Under the pieces are notes generated by a model. It did not search any database. It saw nothing but the letters and a program-made list of their open reading frames with translations, and was not told where the DNA came from. Shown here piece after piece: positions 7,228 through 15,051 of a stretch of DNA of 46,526 bases. The DNA is from a virus. The DNA lies in the IMG/VR virus record IMGVR_UViG_3300042876_000947, positions 1-46,526 of that record; one strand, 5' to 3'. Made by a program: the position numbers and the translations under genes. Position 1 is the first letter of the stretch. Every line of letters begins with the position of its first letter.

Positions 7228-7233
7228 GGGAGC

Positions 7234-7740
7234 ATGAAGACCGCGATCGTGACGGCGATGATGCTGGGGGCGGCGGGGTGCGGGCGCTTCGATCCCTGTG
7301 AGGGCGCGACCTTCTGCGTCGACGAGGTCGGGATCTACGTCGAGTCCGGCGAGACGTGGATGCACGCGGCCGACACCGAGCAGCGGATCCGGCGCGCGCT
7401 GGCGATCTCGATGGCCTACTGGGGCGCCGCCTCGCTTCCCGGCGTGCGGATCCACTTCATGGACGCGAGCGCCTGCGGAGGCGCCGGGGGCGGCTGCACC
7501 GCCTACTACGACCCGGACGGATGGGTTCCGAGCGGCTCCGACTACACCTACCGCGAGATCGAGATGAACGTGGCCGACGGCGTCGGCGCCGGTCACTGCG
7601 TCGAGTCGACCCCGCTCGCACACGAGGTCGGGCACGCAGCAATCTGGGACCCCGGCCACACCGATCCTCGGTGGGCCGGTCAGGTCACGCTCTACCTCGA
7701 GCAGCTCGCTCCGGTGAGCCTCTACCCGGACTGCTACTAG
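7234..7740 (+). CDS. Lipoprotein with HExxH metalloprotease motif (lone plus-strand cargo gene)
   Basis: A 168-aa protein with a lipoprotein signal (MKTAIVTAMMLGAAGC, lipobox AAGC, Cys 16) and a zinc-peptidase motif TPLAHEVGHAAIWDPGHTD near residue 130: HEVGH plus a later His in GH, recalling metzincin HExxHxxGxxH sites with altered spacing. Further Cys pairs suggest disulfides. It is the only plus-strand gene inside the minus-strand late block. It has its own start region, and its stop shares the CTAG (7737-7740) with the convergent fibre gene. The layout is typical of a moron acquired from a host; it may alter the lysogen's surface. Substrate unknown. Confidence 0.72.
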   Translation: MKTAIVTAMMLGAAGCGRFDPCEGATFCVDEVGIYVESGETWMHAADTEQRIRRALAISMAYWGAASLPGVRIHFMDASACGGAGGGCTAYYDPDGWVPSGSDYTYREIEMNVADGVGAGHCVESTPLAHEVGHAAIWDPGHTDPRWAGQVTLYLEQLAPVSLYPDCY

Positions 7741-8264
7741 TCCGCCGGCGCCACCATCGTGACGCTCACCCTGTCGCCCGCGCCGATCACGAACATCGAC
7801 TGCATCGCGGTGCCGTCGTCATAGAGGGCGGCGCGCAAGGTGCCGCCGTCCATCGCGAAGAAGCACGGATGCGTGACCCCGGTCGAGGAATCCAAGACGG
7901 TGCCCATGGCGAAAACCGACGCGGTGCAGAAGAACCCCTCCGGAACCGTGCAGATGCTCGTCCAGGCAGCGCCGGCGCCAGCTTCGGCTGAGATCGTCAC
8001 GCAGGAAACGCGTCCCGCTCGCCGCACCTGAGGCGTTGCCACCGTTGACCATCCCGTGGACATGGTCGGCGACGCCACCTCGTCCAGCCACTGCAACCAC
8101 TTGTAGACGAGCCGCATCCACCAGTTGAGCCCGCCGCTCGTCGGGATGTCGCCGCCCGTCGCGTAGCCGGAGTCCTTCTTCCCCTCCGTGGGCTCGAGTT
8201 CGTTCGCGCCGGGAACGCCGGCGACGGTCTCGGACCAGCGGGGGAGCGATGCGGGCTTCGCCAT
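7737..8264 (-). CDS. Tail fibre-like protein
   Basis: A 175-aa protein. Its N-terminal 65 residues (MAKPASLPRWSETVAGV..., PTEGKKDSGY, then a Trp-rich NWWMRLVYKWLQWLDE) match the start I recognise from many phage tail-fibre or fibre-attachment proteins. The rest is Ser/Thr/Gly-rich beta-type sequence with several Cys. It follows the DUF2612-type baseplate gene, the usual place of the first fibre gene. GTAGGAG precedes ATG 8264. Probably the fibre or an adaptor to the LamG fibre farther downstream. Confidence 0.7.
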   Translation of the reverse strand: MAKPASLPRWSETVAGVPGANELEPTEGKKDSGYATGGDIPTSGGLNWWMRLVYKWLQWLDEVASPTMSTGWSTVATPQVRRAGRVSCVTISAEAGAGAAWTSICTVPEGFFCTASVFAMGTVLDSSTGVTHPCFFAMDGGTLRAALYDDGTAMQSMFVIGAGDRVSVTMVAPAD

Positions 8265-8273
8265 GGGGATCTC

Positions 8274-8837
8274 CTACGCCGGCAGCGCGTCGGCGAGCTT
8301 GCCGACGTCGAGCCCCGGGCCGATGTCGAGGGTGAAGGTGTTGGCCGGCACGTCGTTGGGGGCCTCGACGATCGCTCGCACCCCGCCCGCCTTCGCGAGG
8401 TGAAGCAGCGACGCGAGCTCCTGCGCCGCCACACCAGGGCTCAGGCCAACCCGGAGAACGAAAGCCGCTGGGTACTGCTCCTCCAAGTCGAGCGCCGTCA
8501 TCCCCTGCGTGATGCCGGCGAAGATCTGGAGGATGTCCTCGGGGCGTCCGCTCCCCTTGTTGAGCCGCACGCGAGCGAGGATCCAGATCCGATAGACCGG
8601 ATCCGTCCGCCCTTCGCGCGGCTGCCCGACGATGCGCCCGAGGACGTCGAGCTGCGCGCCCTCGGCGGTCGCCACCGCGCGCCGCAGCCGTATGTCCCAG
8701 AGGACGTCCTCCAGCTCCTGGAGCGGCGCGCAGAGCGCGGAGATAAGCGCCGGAACCGAGACCCCTTCGCGGTACTGCTGCAGGAGCCGCGCGACAGCCT
8801 GGTCGGCGTGGTCCGTGATGTGGGTAGGCGTTCCCAT
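8274..8837 (-). CDS. Baseplate protein, DUF2612 / P2 gpI type
   Basis: A 187-aa protein with the family pattern of myophage baseplate wedge/fibre-connector proteins: an N-terminal helical part (HADQAVARLLQQYREGVSVPALISALCAPLQELEDVLWDI), then AEGAQLDVLGRIVGQPREGRTDPVYRIWILARVRLNKGSGRPEDIL. The second stretch is the hallmark of DUF2612-like structural proteins. It acts at the baseplate periphery connecting the wedge to fibres. It lies directly after the gpJ gene (3-nt gap) and before the fibre gene, the usual myophage order. Confidence 0.82.
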   Translation of the reverse strand: MGTPTHITDHADQAVARLLQQYREGVSVPALISALCAPLQELEDVLWDIRLRRAVATAEGAQLDVLGRIVGQPREGRTDPVYRIWILARVRLNKGSGRPEDILQIFAGITQGMTALDLEEQYPAAFVLRVGLSPGVAAQELASLLHLAKAGGVRAIVEAPNDVPANTFTLDIGPGLDVGKLADALPA

Positions 8838-8840
8838 GAT

Positions 8841-10154
8841 CTACAGGTGGTTGACCCGCACCCGAGCGGAGTCGAGGACCGCGAGCTCGCGGGCGGCGAT
8901 GGCGAGCGTCGTCTCCGTCGCTGGCCAGGCCGTGAGGCCGATCCGGATCACGGGAACGTCCGTCACGCCCGACACGGTGACGAGCTTCTTCAGCGCCCAC
9001 GCGATCACGTCGTCGCCGGCGGCGTAGACCTTCGCCACGAGCTGCGCCTTCACCTGGTCGTCCCCGTCCGCCGGGTAGCTCGCGTCGTGGACGATGTCGA
9101 CGTCGAGGTAGACGAGCTTCTCGGTCGGCCGGCTGAACTCGACCGTGTGGCTCACGCCCTGCGAGTCGAGGACCGTCCCCGTCACCCCGCCGTGCGTCTC
9201 GATCCCCGCCGCCTTCGAGCCCCAGAGCGCGTCCCGGATCGCCTGGTCCGCGCCGCCCGAGACCATCACCTCGATCGCCTTCGGCGGGATCCCGTCGCCG
9301 TCGGTCGCCGACGTCGTGTTTTCGAAGACCGTCACCGCGGTGACGTTGTCGACCGCGAGCACGTCGGCCCGGATCGCGTCGAGCGCGGCACCACCGACCG
9401 ATCGCAGCTCGTCCTCGCGCCGGATCCGGAGCGCCGCGGCCGTCTCCAGGTCGGCCCCCACCACCGCGTCGAGCGGGTTCCGCACCGCGTTCCAGCCGGA
9501 GACCGGCGTCTCGATGACGGTGACCGTCCCGGCGAGCGCCTGCTTCGGGCCGGTCTCCTCGGCCACCGCGGCGACCTCGGCGCAGGCCGTGCCCGTGATG
9601 ACCCACTTCCAGGTCACGCCACCGTCGGTGATCGCGCTCCCCTGCCCCGTCGGCCCGCCCGAGGCGGCCGAGGTGCCGGCGACCGTGACCTCGTAGATCT
9701 CCCCGCCGTTCTCCCGACGCTGCCCCACCGTGTAGGCGGTGCCGCCCGCCCACGCGGTCACCGCCGCGATCGTGGCCGCGGCCGTCGTCGCGAAGCGGTA
9801 GGCCGTCCCGGTGGCGCTCGCCACCCGACCCGCCTCGAGCACGGTCCCCGCGGTCCCGGCCGCCACCAGCGTCACTGTGCTCGCGCGCGCGGGCTCTCGC
9901 AGGGTCCCCGTGATCGCCGCGATGGCGTCCTGCGCGTCGCCCTCGTTCGCGTCGGGGTCCATGGCCCGGTAGACGTCCTCGGCGAGCTCCCAGAGCTGCG
10001 CCTCGCGCTCGGCGAGGCCTCCGACGAGCTGCCCCTCGACGCTGCGCGGGTCGCTCGGGTCCAGCCCGGCCGACCGGAATACGGCCTCGAGCTCCTCCCT
10101 GCAGACCGAAAGGGGCTTCGCCACGAAGCCGGTGAGGGTCACGCCGTAGGCCAT
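8841..10154 (-). CDS. Baseplate wedge protein, gpJ-like
   Basis: A 437-aa baseplate assembly protein J. The N-terminus (GVTLTGFVAKPLSVCREELEAVFRSAG) and the central GWNAVRNPLDAVVGADLETAAALRIRREDELRSVG are diagnostic, followed by AIRADVLAVDNVTAVTVFEN. An inserted module near residues 130-190 (YTVGQRRENGGEIYEVTVAG...GGVTWKWV) is the small beta domain often carried by these proteins. The wedge protein joins the baseplate hub and sheath initiator. ATG follows the upstream stop by 3 nt (TAA-CCC-ATG) without a Shine-Dalgarno, suggesting reinitiation. Confidence 0.9.
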   Translation of the reverse strand: MAYGVTLTGFVAKPLSVCREELEAVFRSAGLDPSDPRSVEGQLVGGLAEREAQLWELAEDVYRAMDPDANEGDAQDAIAAITGTLREPARASTVTLVAAGTAGTVLEAGRVASATGTAYRFATTAAATIAAVTAWAGGTAYTVGQRRENGGEIYEVTVAGTSAASGGPTGQGSAITDGGVTWKWVITGTACAEVAAVAEETGPKQALAGTVTVIETPVSGWNAVRNPLDAVVGADLETAAALRIRREDELRSVGGAALDAIRADVLAVDNVTAVTVFENTTSATDGDGIPPKAIEVMVSGGADQAIRDALWGSKAAGIETHGGVTGTVLDSQGVSHTVEFSRPTEKLVYLDVDIVHDASYPADGDDQVKAQLVAKVYAAGDDVIAWALKKLVTVSGVTDVPVIRIGLTAWPATETTLAIAARELAVLDSARVRVNHL

Positions 10155-10157
10155 GGG

Positions 10158-10511
10158 TTAGATCGTCCCCTCCACGGCGCCGAACTCGGTGGCCGCGGTG
10201 AAGCGGCCCGAGAGAGCGCGCGCCGCGGCGTCGAGCGAGAGGGTGAAGGTGAGGATGCCGGTGACACCCGGGACGTCGAGGATCTCCGCCCGCAGGCGCC
10301 GCTCGATCGCCCCCAGGTTCGGCCGCTTCTTCCCAAGGACCTCCGTCCAGTACGGCACGCCGATCGACTCGTCGAGGAACCACTCGCCCCTGAAGGTCTT
10401 CAGGCGGGCGGCGATGTCCTGGGCGACCAGGTCCTTCCCGGTCGCGAGCGCGAAGTGGCCGCGCTCGATCACGAGCTCGCCCGACGACGTCTTGATCCGG
10501 ATCGCAGCCAC
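10158..10511 (-). CDS. Baseplate protein, gp25 / gpW-like
   Basis: A 117-aa protein of the T4 gp25 / P2 gpW family. Visible signals are an acidic N-terminal beta region, EWFLDESIGVPYWTEVLGKK (about residues 40-60) and the C-terminal RRLRAEILDVPGVTGI. It nucleates sheath polymerisation at the baseplate. GTG 10511 (V-A-A-I-R-I) is preferred to the GTG at 10520 because the start-proximal element lies exactly 7 nt before it and the N-terminus then starts at the domain. There is no Shine-Dalgarno. It is followed by gpJ, the universal order. Confidence 0.85.
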   Translation of the reverse strand: MAAIRIKTSSGELVIERGHFALATGKDLVAQDIAARLKTFRGEWFLDESIGVPYWTEVLGKKRPNLGAIERRLRAEILDVPGVTGILTFTLSLDAAARALSGRFTAATEFGAVEGTI

Positions 10512-10518
10512 GGGGACC

Positions 10519-10526
10519 ACGTATCG
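10519..10526 (-). promoter_or_regulatory. CGATACGT start-proximal element, gp25-like gene
   Basis: On the minus strand CGATACGT, 7 nt (GGTCCCC), then GTG at 10511. It differs from TGATACGT only in the first base and keeps the exact spacing. It lies after the TAG stop of the spike gene (10537), so the stop codon does not explain the motif. Confidence 0.6.
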
Positions 10527-10536
10527 CCAGCCGGGC

Positions 10537-11184
10537 CTACTCGGAAACCTTCACGGTTCCCGACTTGACGGTCTTCGCCGCCCCCAGGCTTGCCGTCGTC
10601 GCCGAGGCCACGGCGGCGCCCGTGACGGGACTGCCCGGCGACGCCGACACGAGGCCAGCGGCGGGCACCGGATGGGTGTGGCTGGCGAACTTGCTGCGGA
10701 GGTCATCGAGCTCGTCCCGCACGTCCTGCCCCAACGCCGCGGGCTGGAACGTCCCCCCGTCCTTCCCGAGCGTCACCCCGTCCGCAGCCGCGCCGCTCCA
10801 CGGGGAGCTGAACGACCTGAGCCCCGGGATCGCGATGGCGTCGGAGAGCGCGTGCCGCCGGGGATCCCCGGGGTCCACTTCCCCACCCTTCTCGAGCCAG
10901 AGGTCGAGCGAGCGGTCCGAGAAGACCAGGAGGACGACATCCTCGACCGCGAGGGGGAACGTGAGGCGGAACCCGCCGGCGCCGGGCCACATGATCGGCA
11001 CGTTGGTGATGACCGGGACCGAGACCGCCTGCCCTTCGAAGACGTCCTTCACGAGCGGCTTCGCGTCGAGCTGGCCCTTTGCGAGGTCGACCCGGACAAC
11101 CTTCGCCGGAATCGACACATGCAGGTCCGCCGCCCCCTCGCGCACGAAGGCCCGGATCACGTCAGCGAGGGAGGGCGCGCTCAC
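10537..11184 (-). CDS. Baseplate spike, Gp138-N / gpV-like
   Basis: A 215-aa protein. The N-terminal 110 residues carry the OB-fold pattern of the Gp138 N-terminal domain of membrane-piercing spike proteins (LHVSIPAKVVRVDLAKGQLDAKP, VPIMWPGAGGFRLTFPLAVEDVVLLVFSDRSLDLW). A C-terminal repetitive region with HTHPVPAAG, typical of spike tips, follows. It forms the central needle that punctures the outer membrane. GTG 11184 overlaps the hub gene stop by 4 nt (GTGA). Confidence 0.85.
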   Translation of the reverse strand: MSAPSLADVIRAFVREGAADLHVSIPAKVVRVDLAKGQLDAKPLVKDVFEGQAVSVPVITNVPIMWPGAGGFRLTFPLAVEDVVLLVFSDRSLDLWLEKGGEVDPGDPRRHALSDAIAIPGLRSFSSPWSGAAADGVTLGKDGGTFQPAALGQDVRDELDDLRSKFASHTHPVPAAGLVSASPGSPVTGAAVASATTASLGAAKTVKSGTVKVSE

Positions 11185-12032
11185 AGGGGCCGCGCCTCCA
11201 CGTTCGAGAACCACTCCTGGCCGTGCGAGTCGCCGGCGTGCTCCACCGACTCGATCCGGTAGAAGCCGCTCAGGCTCGCCGTCTCGAGCCTCATCGCGCG
11301 CATCGGCCGCAGTTCGCCGTTGAGGAGTGCCCGCGCCTTCAGGAGGGACACGGGGGACGCCTCGCCCTCGACCTTCTCCGGCGCCCCGTGGTCGGGGCTT
11401 CCGAGCAGGCCCGTCGCCGGCGACAGCACCACCGCGGGCTCGCTCGTCGGCTTCTCGATCTCGGTGATGACGAGACCCCCGTCCTGGACGGAGTACTCCG
11501 CCGCGATCGACGCCATGAGGCGGTCGCCCTCCTTCATCGTCCGCCCGTGCGCCGTGTAGCCCTGGGCGAAGACCTCCCTGAGCCCCGGGAGGCCGCGCTC
11601 CTGGATGGCTCGCCTCGCGTCGCCGACGTCGACGCCGAGCTGCTTCAGGTCATCCGCCCAGCGCGCAAGGACGTCGCCCTTCTTCGTCCCAGCCTTGAAC
11701 GAGAAGGAGGAGAACCCCTGGTAGGCCTGCTCTCCGTCCCCACAGCGGATTCGCGTCGACCAGTCGGCGCCGTCCCGCACGTGGTCGATGGTGCGCGCCG
11801 GCCCGGCGAAGATGACGCCGGCCGAGCCCTTGTAGCCCGCGAAGAGGACCACGGGGGGCCTGGCCGTTGCCGAAAGCTTCGCTCGCGTGGCGGCCGCGAG
11901 GTTCGAGATCTCGAGCTCGAGCGTGTTCGCGTCCGCCTTCGCCGTCTTCTTCGCCTTGAAGCGGATCCGGAGGCCGACGATCTCGGTCTCCCCGACGATC
12001 GCCTTCCAGTCGCGCTGGAAGTTGGCCGCCAT
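11181..12032 (-). CDS. Baseplate hub protein (gpD / gp27-like)
   Basis: A 283-aa protein in the position of the tail hub between the baseplate plug and the spike. Its pattern (LRIRFKAKKTAKADANTLELEISNLAAATRAKL, then VVLFAGYKGSAGVIFAGPARTIDHVRDGADWSTRIRCGDG) is that of the Mu/Bcep-type hub proteins related to P2 gpD. The C-terminal SGFYRIESVEHAGDSHGQEWFS closes the fold. It connects tube and spike. It overlaps its neighbours at both ends, so expression is coupled. Confidence 0.82.
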   Translation of the reverse strand: MAANFQRDWKAIVGETEIVGLRIRFKAKKTAKADANTLELEISNLAAATRAKLSATARPPVVLFAGYKGSAGVIFAGPARTIDHVRDGADWSTRIRCGDGEQAYQGFSSFSFKAGTKKGDVLARWADDLKQLGVDVGDARRAIQERGLPGLREVFAQGYTAHGRTMKEGDRLMASIAAEYSVQDGGLVITEIEKPTSEPAVVLSPATGLLGSPDHGAPEKVEGEASPVSLLKARALLNGELRPMRAMRLETASLSGFYRIESVEHAGDSHGQEWFSNVEARPL

Positions 12033-12352
12033 CAGCTCGCCTCGACGTAGAGCAGCTGGACCCGCGACCCGAGGTCCATCCTCCCCGCGTCACGGTTCTC
12101 GCCTGACGTGTCGTAGGCGATGAGCGTCCCCGGCGGGAGGCGGGCGTCGGAGGACCGCCCGAGAAGGGCAGCCCCGAGGACGACGCGGCGACCGGAGAGG
12201 AGCGCGGTCCCGTCGGTCGCGAAGAGCGACAGGAACCACGCCTCCGATCGCCCGTTCCAGCGCAGCTCGAGCGTGTAGACCCGCCCCTCCAGCGTCGTGG
12301 AGAAGTCGTAGTGCGGAGCTGCGGCGTCGGCGGCGAGGACGAGGGTGGCCAT
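12032..12352 (-). CDS. Baseplate plug protein, DUF6983-like
   Basis: A 106-aa beta-rich protein (FSTTLEGRVYTLELRWNGRSEAWFLSLFATDGTALLSGRRVVLG) with the pattern of the small baseplate plug family placed between the Dit-like gene and the hub in many myophages. The strand pattern of alternating hydrophobics with a conserved W-N...W-x-L is visible. ATG follows the upstream stop by 3 nt (TGA-GCC-ATG). It probably closes the tube inside the baseplate before spike release. Confidence 0.75.
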   Translation of the reverse strand: MATLVLAADAAAPHYDFSTTLEGRVYTLELRWNGRSEAWFLSLFATDGTALLSGRRVVLGAALLGRSSDARLPPGTLIAYDTSGENRDAGRMDLGSRVQLLYVEAS

Positions 12353-12355
12353 GGC

Positions 12356-12946
12356 TCAGGGGGTGTTGAAGAGCAGCTTCTCCCCGGCTTCCTTCCCGGC
12401 CTTGAACATCGTCTTGGGCGGCCCCTCCGCCTTCTTCGTCGGCTGCCGGCCCTTGTTCTTCTTCGGCTGCGCCGCCTCCACCTTCGGCGTCTGGACCGTC
12501 CTCGTCTCCGTCGTCCGGATCTCCCGCGCCGAGATCGAGAACGACAGCGCGTCGCCGGTCTCCGCCGACTCGCTCGTTTCCAGCGACTCGATCACCATGT
12601 TCTCGAAGAAGCGCAGCGGCGTGTCGATCGTGACGGGCTCCCCGGCCTCCTTCACGCGGACGAGCGCGGCGTAGACCAGCCCGGCGCGACCCGCGAACCT
12701 CTCGCGCATGTCGGTGGCGACGGCCTCGAAGCCCATGCCGACGTTGGACGGAAGCGGCGTGTTGGTCACGAGCCCCTCGAACCGCACCAGGTCCGCGTCC
12801 TGCAGGACGTGGTCCGTGATCGTCGCGCCCTTCTCCACCGGGAACTGCGTCGCCTTCGCCGAGTGCGAGGGCGCGTAGCTCACGAGGACGTCGAACTCGA
12901 GGACCTCGTCGGTGCCGCTGGCGCTCTTCCAGGAGATCGAGGCCAT
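12356..12946 (-). CDS. Dit-like phage tail protein
   Basis: A 196-aa protein. The N-terminal 110 residues have the Dit-like pattern FDVLVSYAPSHSAKATQFPVEKGATITDHVLQDADLVRFEGLVTNTPL, recognised in myophage proteins after the tape measure. The C-terminal third is basic and Pro/Lys rich (QPKKNKGRQPTKKAEGPPK) and probably disordered. It is a structural connector between tube end and hub. GAGGTG lies before ATG 12946. Confidence 0.8.
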   Translation of the reverse strand: MASISWKSASGTDEVLEFDVLVSYAPSHSAKATQFPVEKGATITDHVLQDADLVRFEGLVTNTPLPSNVGMGFEAVATDMRERFAGRAGLVYAALVRVKEAGEPVTIDTPLRFFENMVIESLETSESAETGDALSFSISAREIRTTETRTVQTPKVEAAQPKKNKGRQPTKKAEGPPKTMFKAGKEAGEKLLFNTP

Positions 12947-12949
12947 CGG

Positions 12950-14425
12950 TCACCTCGCCGCTGCGGGAAGCGCCGCGGAGAACTCGATGCCGAGCTGCTC
13001 GCGCACCTTGGTCACGAACTGCTCGCCGGCGTCCGTCCCGTCCGCCGCGTTGATGTGGATGTCGCCGAAGGTCATCCGGACGAAGGAGCCAGCAGGCGCC
13101 GCGGCCGCGGCGGGGCTGTACCCGGCGGCCAGCGACTCCTGCTGCTTTCGGAAGAGGGAGTGACGTCCGTACTTCCGCTCCAGGGTCTCGAAGTCGCCGG
13201 CGCGCACCAGATCGTTGAAGGTCGGATCGCTCGCGACGGCGAACTCGGCACCAGGTACCTCCGCAAGGCCCGTTCTCCGGTAGGCCTCCGAGAGGTTCTT
13301 CGAGTAGTCCTGATGATCCTGAATCTCCGGCGTCGTGCCGGTCTTCAGGAAGGTAGCGAGGCGCGCGATCTTCGAGAGGCCGTCCGCGGCCTTCTCCGCC
13401 GCGTCCGCGATGGCCTCGAGCATCTGGACGATCGGGTTGTTCTCGAACCCCTTCTTGAACTCGTCGAACGGTCCGAGCCAGTCCCCGAGCAGCGTGTCGC
13501 GCTTCCCGGTGATCCAGCCCCAGACCTCCTCGAGCGCGCCGAGGAAGAGACCGATGGCCAGAACCGCGCCCAGCCATGGCGCTGTGATCACCGCTCCGAA
13601 CACCATGAGCGCCGTGACGATCTGTCCCCACGTGCTGGACATCATCCAGTTGCCGAAGCGGAAGAGGATGTCGACCACCGGCTCGATGAGCTGGAAGGCG
13701 TACTTGAAGGCGGTTCCGATCACGCGCGCGACCACCTCGACCCGCTGGGCGATGAGCTGCCGATTCGCCCGGAGCCAGTCAGTCATCCGCAGGACGATCT
13801 CCTTGAGCGGCTTCAGGAACGGCCCCGCGATCGTTCGCGAGAGGCCAATGAGGTAGCCCTGCAGGTCCTCGATCGCATCCTTCAACTCCGCGCCTGCCAC
13901 GATCGTTTCCTCGTCGAGGACCAGCCCCATGTCGCGGGCCTTCTGCATCATCTCGTCGAGGCCGGCGGTCCCCTTGTTCAACATCGGGATGAGCGCGGCG
14001 CCGTTCTTCCCGAAGAGCTTCATCGCCAGCGCGGACTTCTCCGCGCCATCGGGCATCCGCTCGAACTGGCCCGCCGCGCGCCGGAGCTCGCCCTCCAGAT
14101 CCTTCACGCCCCGCTTCGCCGCGAACCGCAGCGCGCCCTCGAGGTCGCCGGCGGAGACGTCCGCGCGCTCGGCCGCGTACTGGAGGGCCTGCAGGGACTC
14201 GACGGCGATCCCGGTCCGCTGGGACGCCTTCTCGACCTGGTCCGCGTAGGCCGCGGTCTTGACGGCCGCGCCGAGGACGGCTGCACCGACCGCCGCACCG
14301 GCTGCGGCCGCGGCGACCATTCCGCCGCGAACCACAGCGAGCATCTTCTCGGCGACGGCGAACGCCTCCCCGTCGACCTCGAGGCCCAGCTTCGCGGCCA
14401 GCTCTTCGACGATCTGGAGGCTCAT
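12950..14425 (-). CDS. Tail tape measure protein
   Basis: A 491-aa protein with the alpha-helical tape-measure pattern. The N-terminal Ala/Gly-rich hydrophobic helix is near residues 34-55. The sentence-like motif YADQVEKASQRTGIAVESLQALQYAAERADVSAGDLEGAL is diagnostic. The central hydrophobic part (VTALMVFGAVITAPWLGAVLAIGLFLGALEEVWGWITG) is membrane-active in character. It sets tail length and is threaded through the tube. Its ATG overlaps the -1 frame stop of the tail chaperone (CG-ATG-A), supporting the frameshift product as a real neighbour. Confidence 0.9.
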   Translation of the reverse strand: MSLQIVEELAAKLGLEVDGEAFAVAEKMLAVVRGGMVAAAAAGAAVGAAVLGAAVKTAAYADQVEKASQRTGIAVESLQALQYAAERADVSAGDLEGALRFAAKRGVKDLEGELRRAAGQFERMPDGAEKSALAMKLFGKNGAALIPMLNKGTAGLDEMMQKARDMGLVLDEETIVAGAELKDAIEDLQGYLIGLSRTIAGPFLKPLKEIVLRMTDWLRANRQLIAQRVEVVARVIGTAFKYAFQLIEPVVDILFRFGNWMMSSTWGQIVTALMVFGAVITAPWLGAVLAIGLFLGALEEVWGWITGKRDTLLGDWLGPFDEFKKGFENNPIVQMLEAIADAAEKAADGLSKIARLATFLKTGTTPEIQDHQDYSKNLSEAYRRTGLAEVPGAEFAVASDPTFNDLVRAGDFETLERKYGRHSLFRKQQESLAAGYSPAAAAAPAGSFVRMTFGDIHINAADGTDAGEQFVTKVREQLGIEFSAALPAAAR

Positions 14426-15041
14426 CGCTTGCTCTCCCGCTCCATCGCCTCATCCATCGCGTCGAGCAACTGGTTCGCCGCGACGACGTCCTCCAGGGTC
14501 CAGTGCCGGTCGATCTCCTCGAGCGAGGCGATCCCCTTGCCCGAGAGGACTACTCGCCAGGCTGGCCACTCGGCCGCGAGGTGGTCGACGCCTTCGAGAG
14601 CGCGGCCGCCCCCGCCGCCCGCGCGAACGCGACGAGGGGCGCGATAAAACCGCCGAAGTTCGCCTCCAGTGCGGCCCAGCAGACCTTGAAGACCGCAGGC
14701 AGCCTCCCGTCGAAGTGGGCGTCGAAGAGGGGCATCAGCGGCCCGCCCTTCCCGTCCGGGGTCGCGACGATGACGGTCGAGAGCAGCTCCGCCATGATCG
14801 CGTCCTGCTCATCGGGCGTGAGCTGCGCGAAGAGCCCCTGCAGCGCGGGACCGAGCGCGGCGAGGTTGAGCCGCTCGACGTCGGGCTTCCCTTCCTTCAG
14901 AGGCACGGCGGTCACCAGCGCGGCGACGCCCGGACCGAGCGCGCGCATCAGGCGGTTCTCGAGCTTCAGCGCGCGTCGTGGCGGCAGCCGGCCGATCGTG
15001 TAGGTGAAGCCGTCGAGCGAAAGCGTGCGGGGTTCGTTCAC
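14422..15041 (-). CDS. Tail assembly chaperone, probable -1 frameshift product
   Basis: Downstream of the frame-0 stop (14550-14552), the -1 frame stays open for another 43 codons and ends at 14422, overlapping the tape measure start. It encodes LEEIDRHWTLEDVVAANQLL followed by DAMDEAMERESKR, a composition and position typical of the second half of tail chaperones. The -1 frame is also open back to about 14640 and contains no ATG, GTG or TTG start in the overlap, so frameshifting is the simplest route. The full product would be 206 aa. No canonical slippery heptamer is seen. A run of five G (minus strand, 14609-14613) lies in the overlap. Confidence 0.65.
14550..15041 (-). CDS. Tail assembly chaperone, frame-0 product
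   Basis: A 163-aa protein placed between the tail tube and tape measure genes, the fixed position of tail assembly chaperones. The N-terminus (RTLSLDGFTYTIGRLPPRRALKLENRLMRALGPG) and the C-terminus FGGFIAPLVAFARAAGAAAL fit the myophage chaperone pattern. It would bind the tape measure while the tube polymerises. GTG 15041 has GGAG upstream. The last residues read through a region also open in the -1 frame, see the 14422-15041 entry. Confidence 0.8.
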   Translation of the reverse strand: MNEPRTLSLDGFTYTIGRLPPRRALKLENRLMRALGPGVAALVTAVPLKEGKPDVERLNLAALGPALQGLFAQLTPDEQDAIMAELLSTVIVATPDGKGGPLMPLFDAHFDGRLPAVFKVCWAALEANFGGFIAPLVAFARAAGAAALSKASTTSRPSGQPGE

Positions 15042-15051
15042 GGGTCAGCTC

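Noticed and set aside
7819-10383. 854-aa open frame on the minus strand, shifted from the baseplate genes
   Set aside because: Arg/Gly-rich translation typical of the wrong frame of GC-rich genes; it crosses three well-identified baseplate genes on the same strand.
8400-10568. 722-aa open frame on the plus strand
   Set aside because: Antisense shadow of the DUF2612, gpJ and gp25-like genes, low complexity and no motifs.
12311-14647. 778-aa open frame on the plus strand
   Set aside because: Antisense shadow of the Dit-like, tape measure and chaperone genes.
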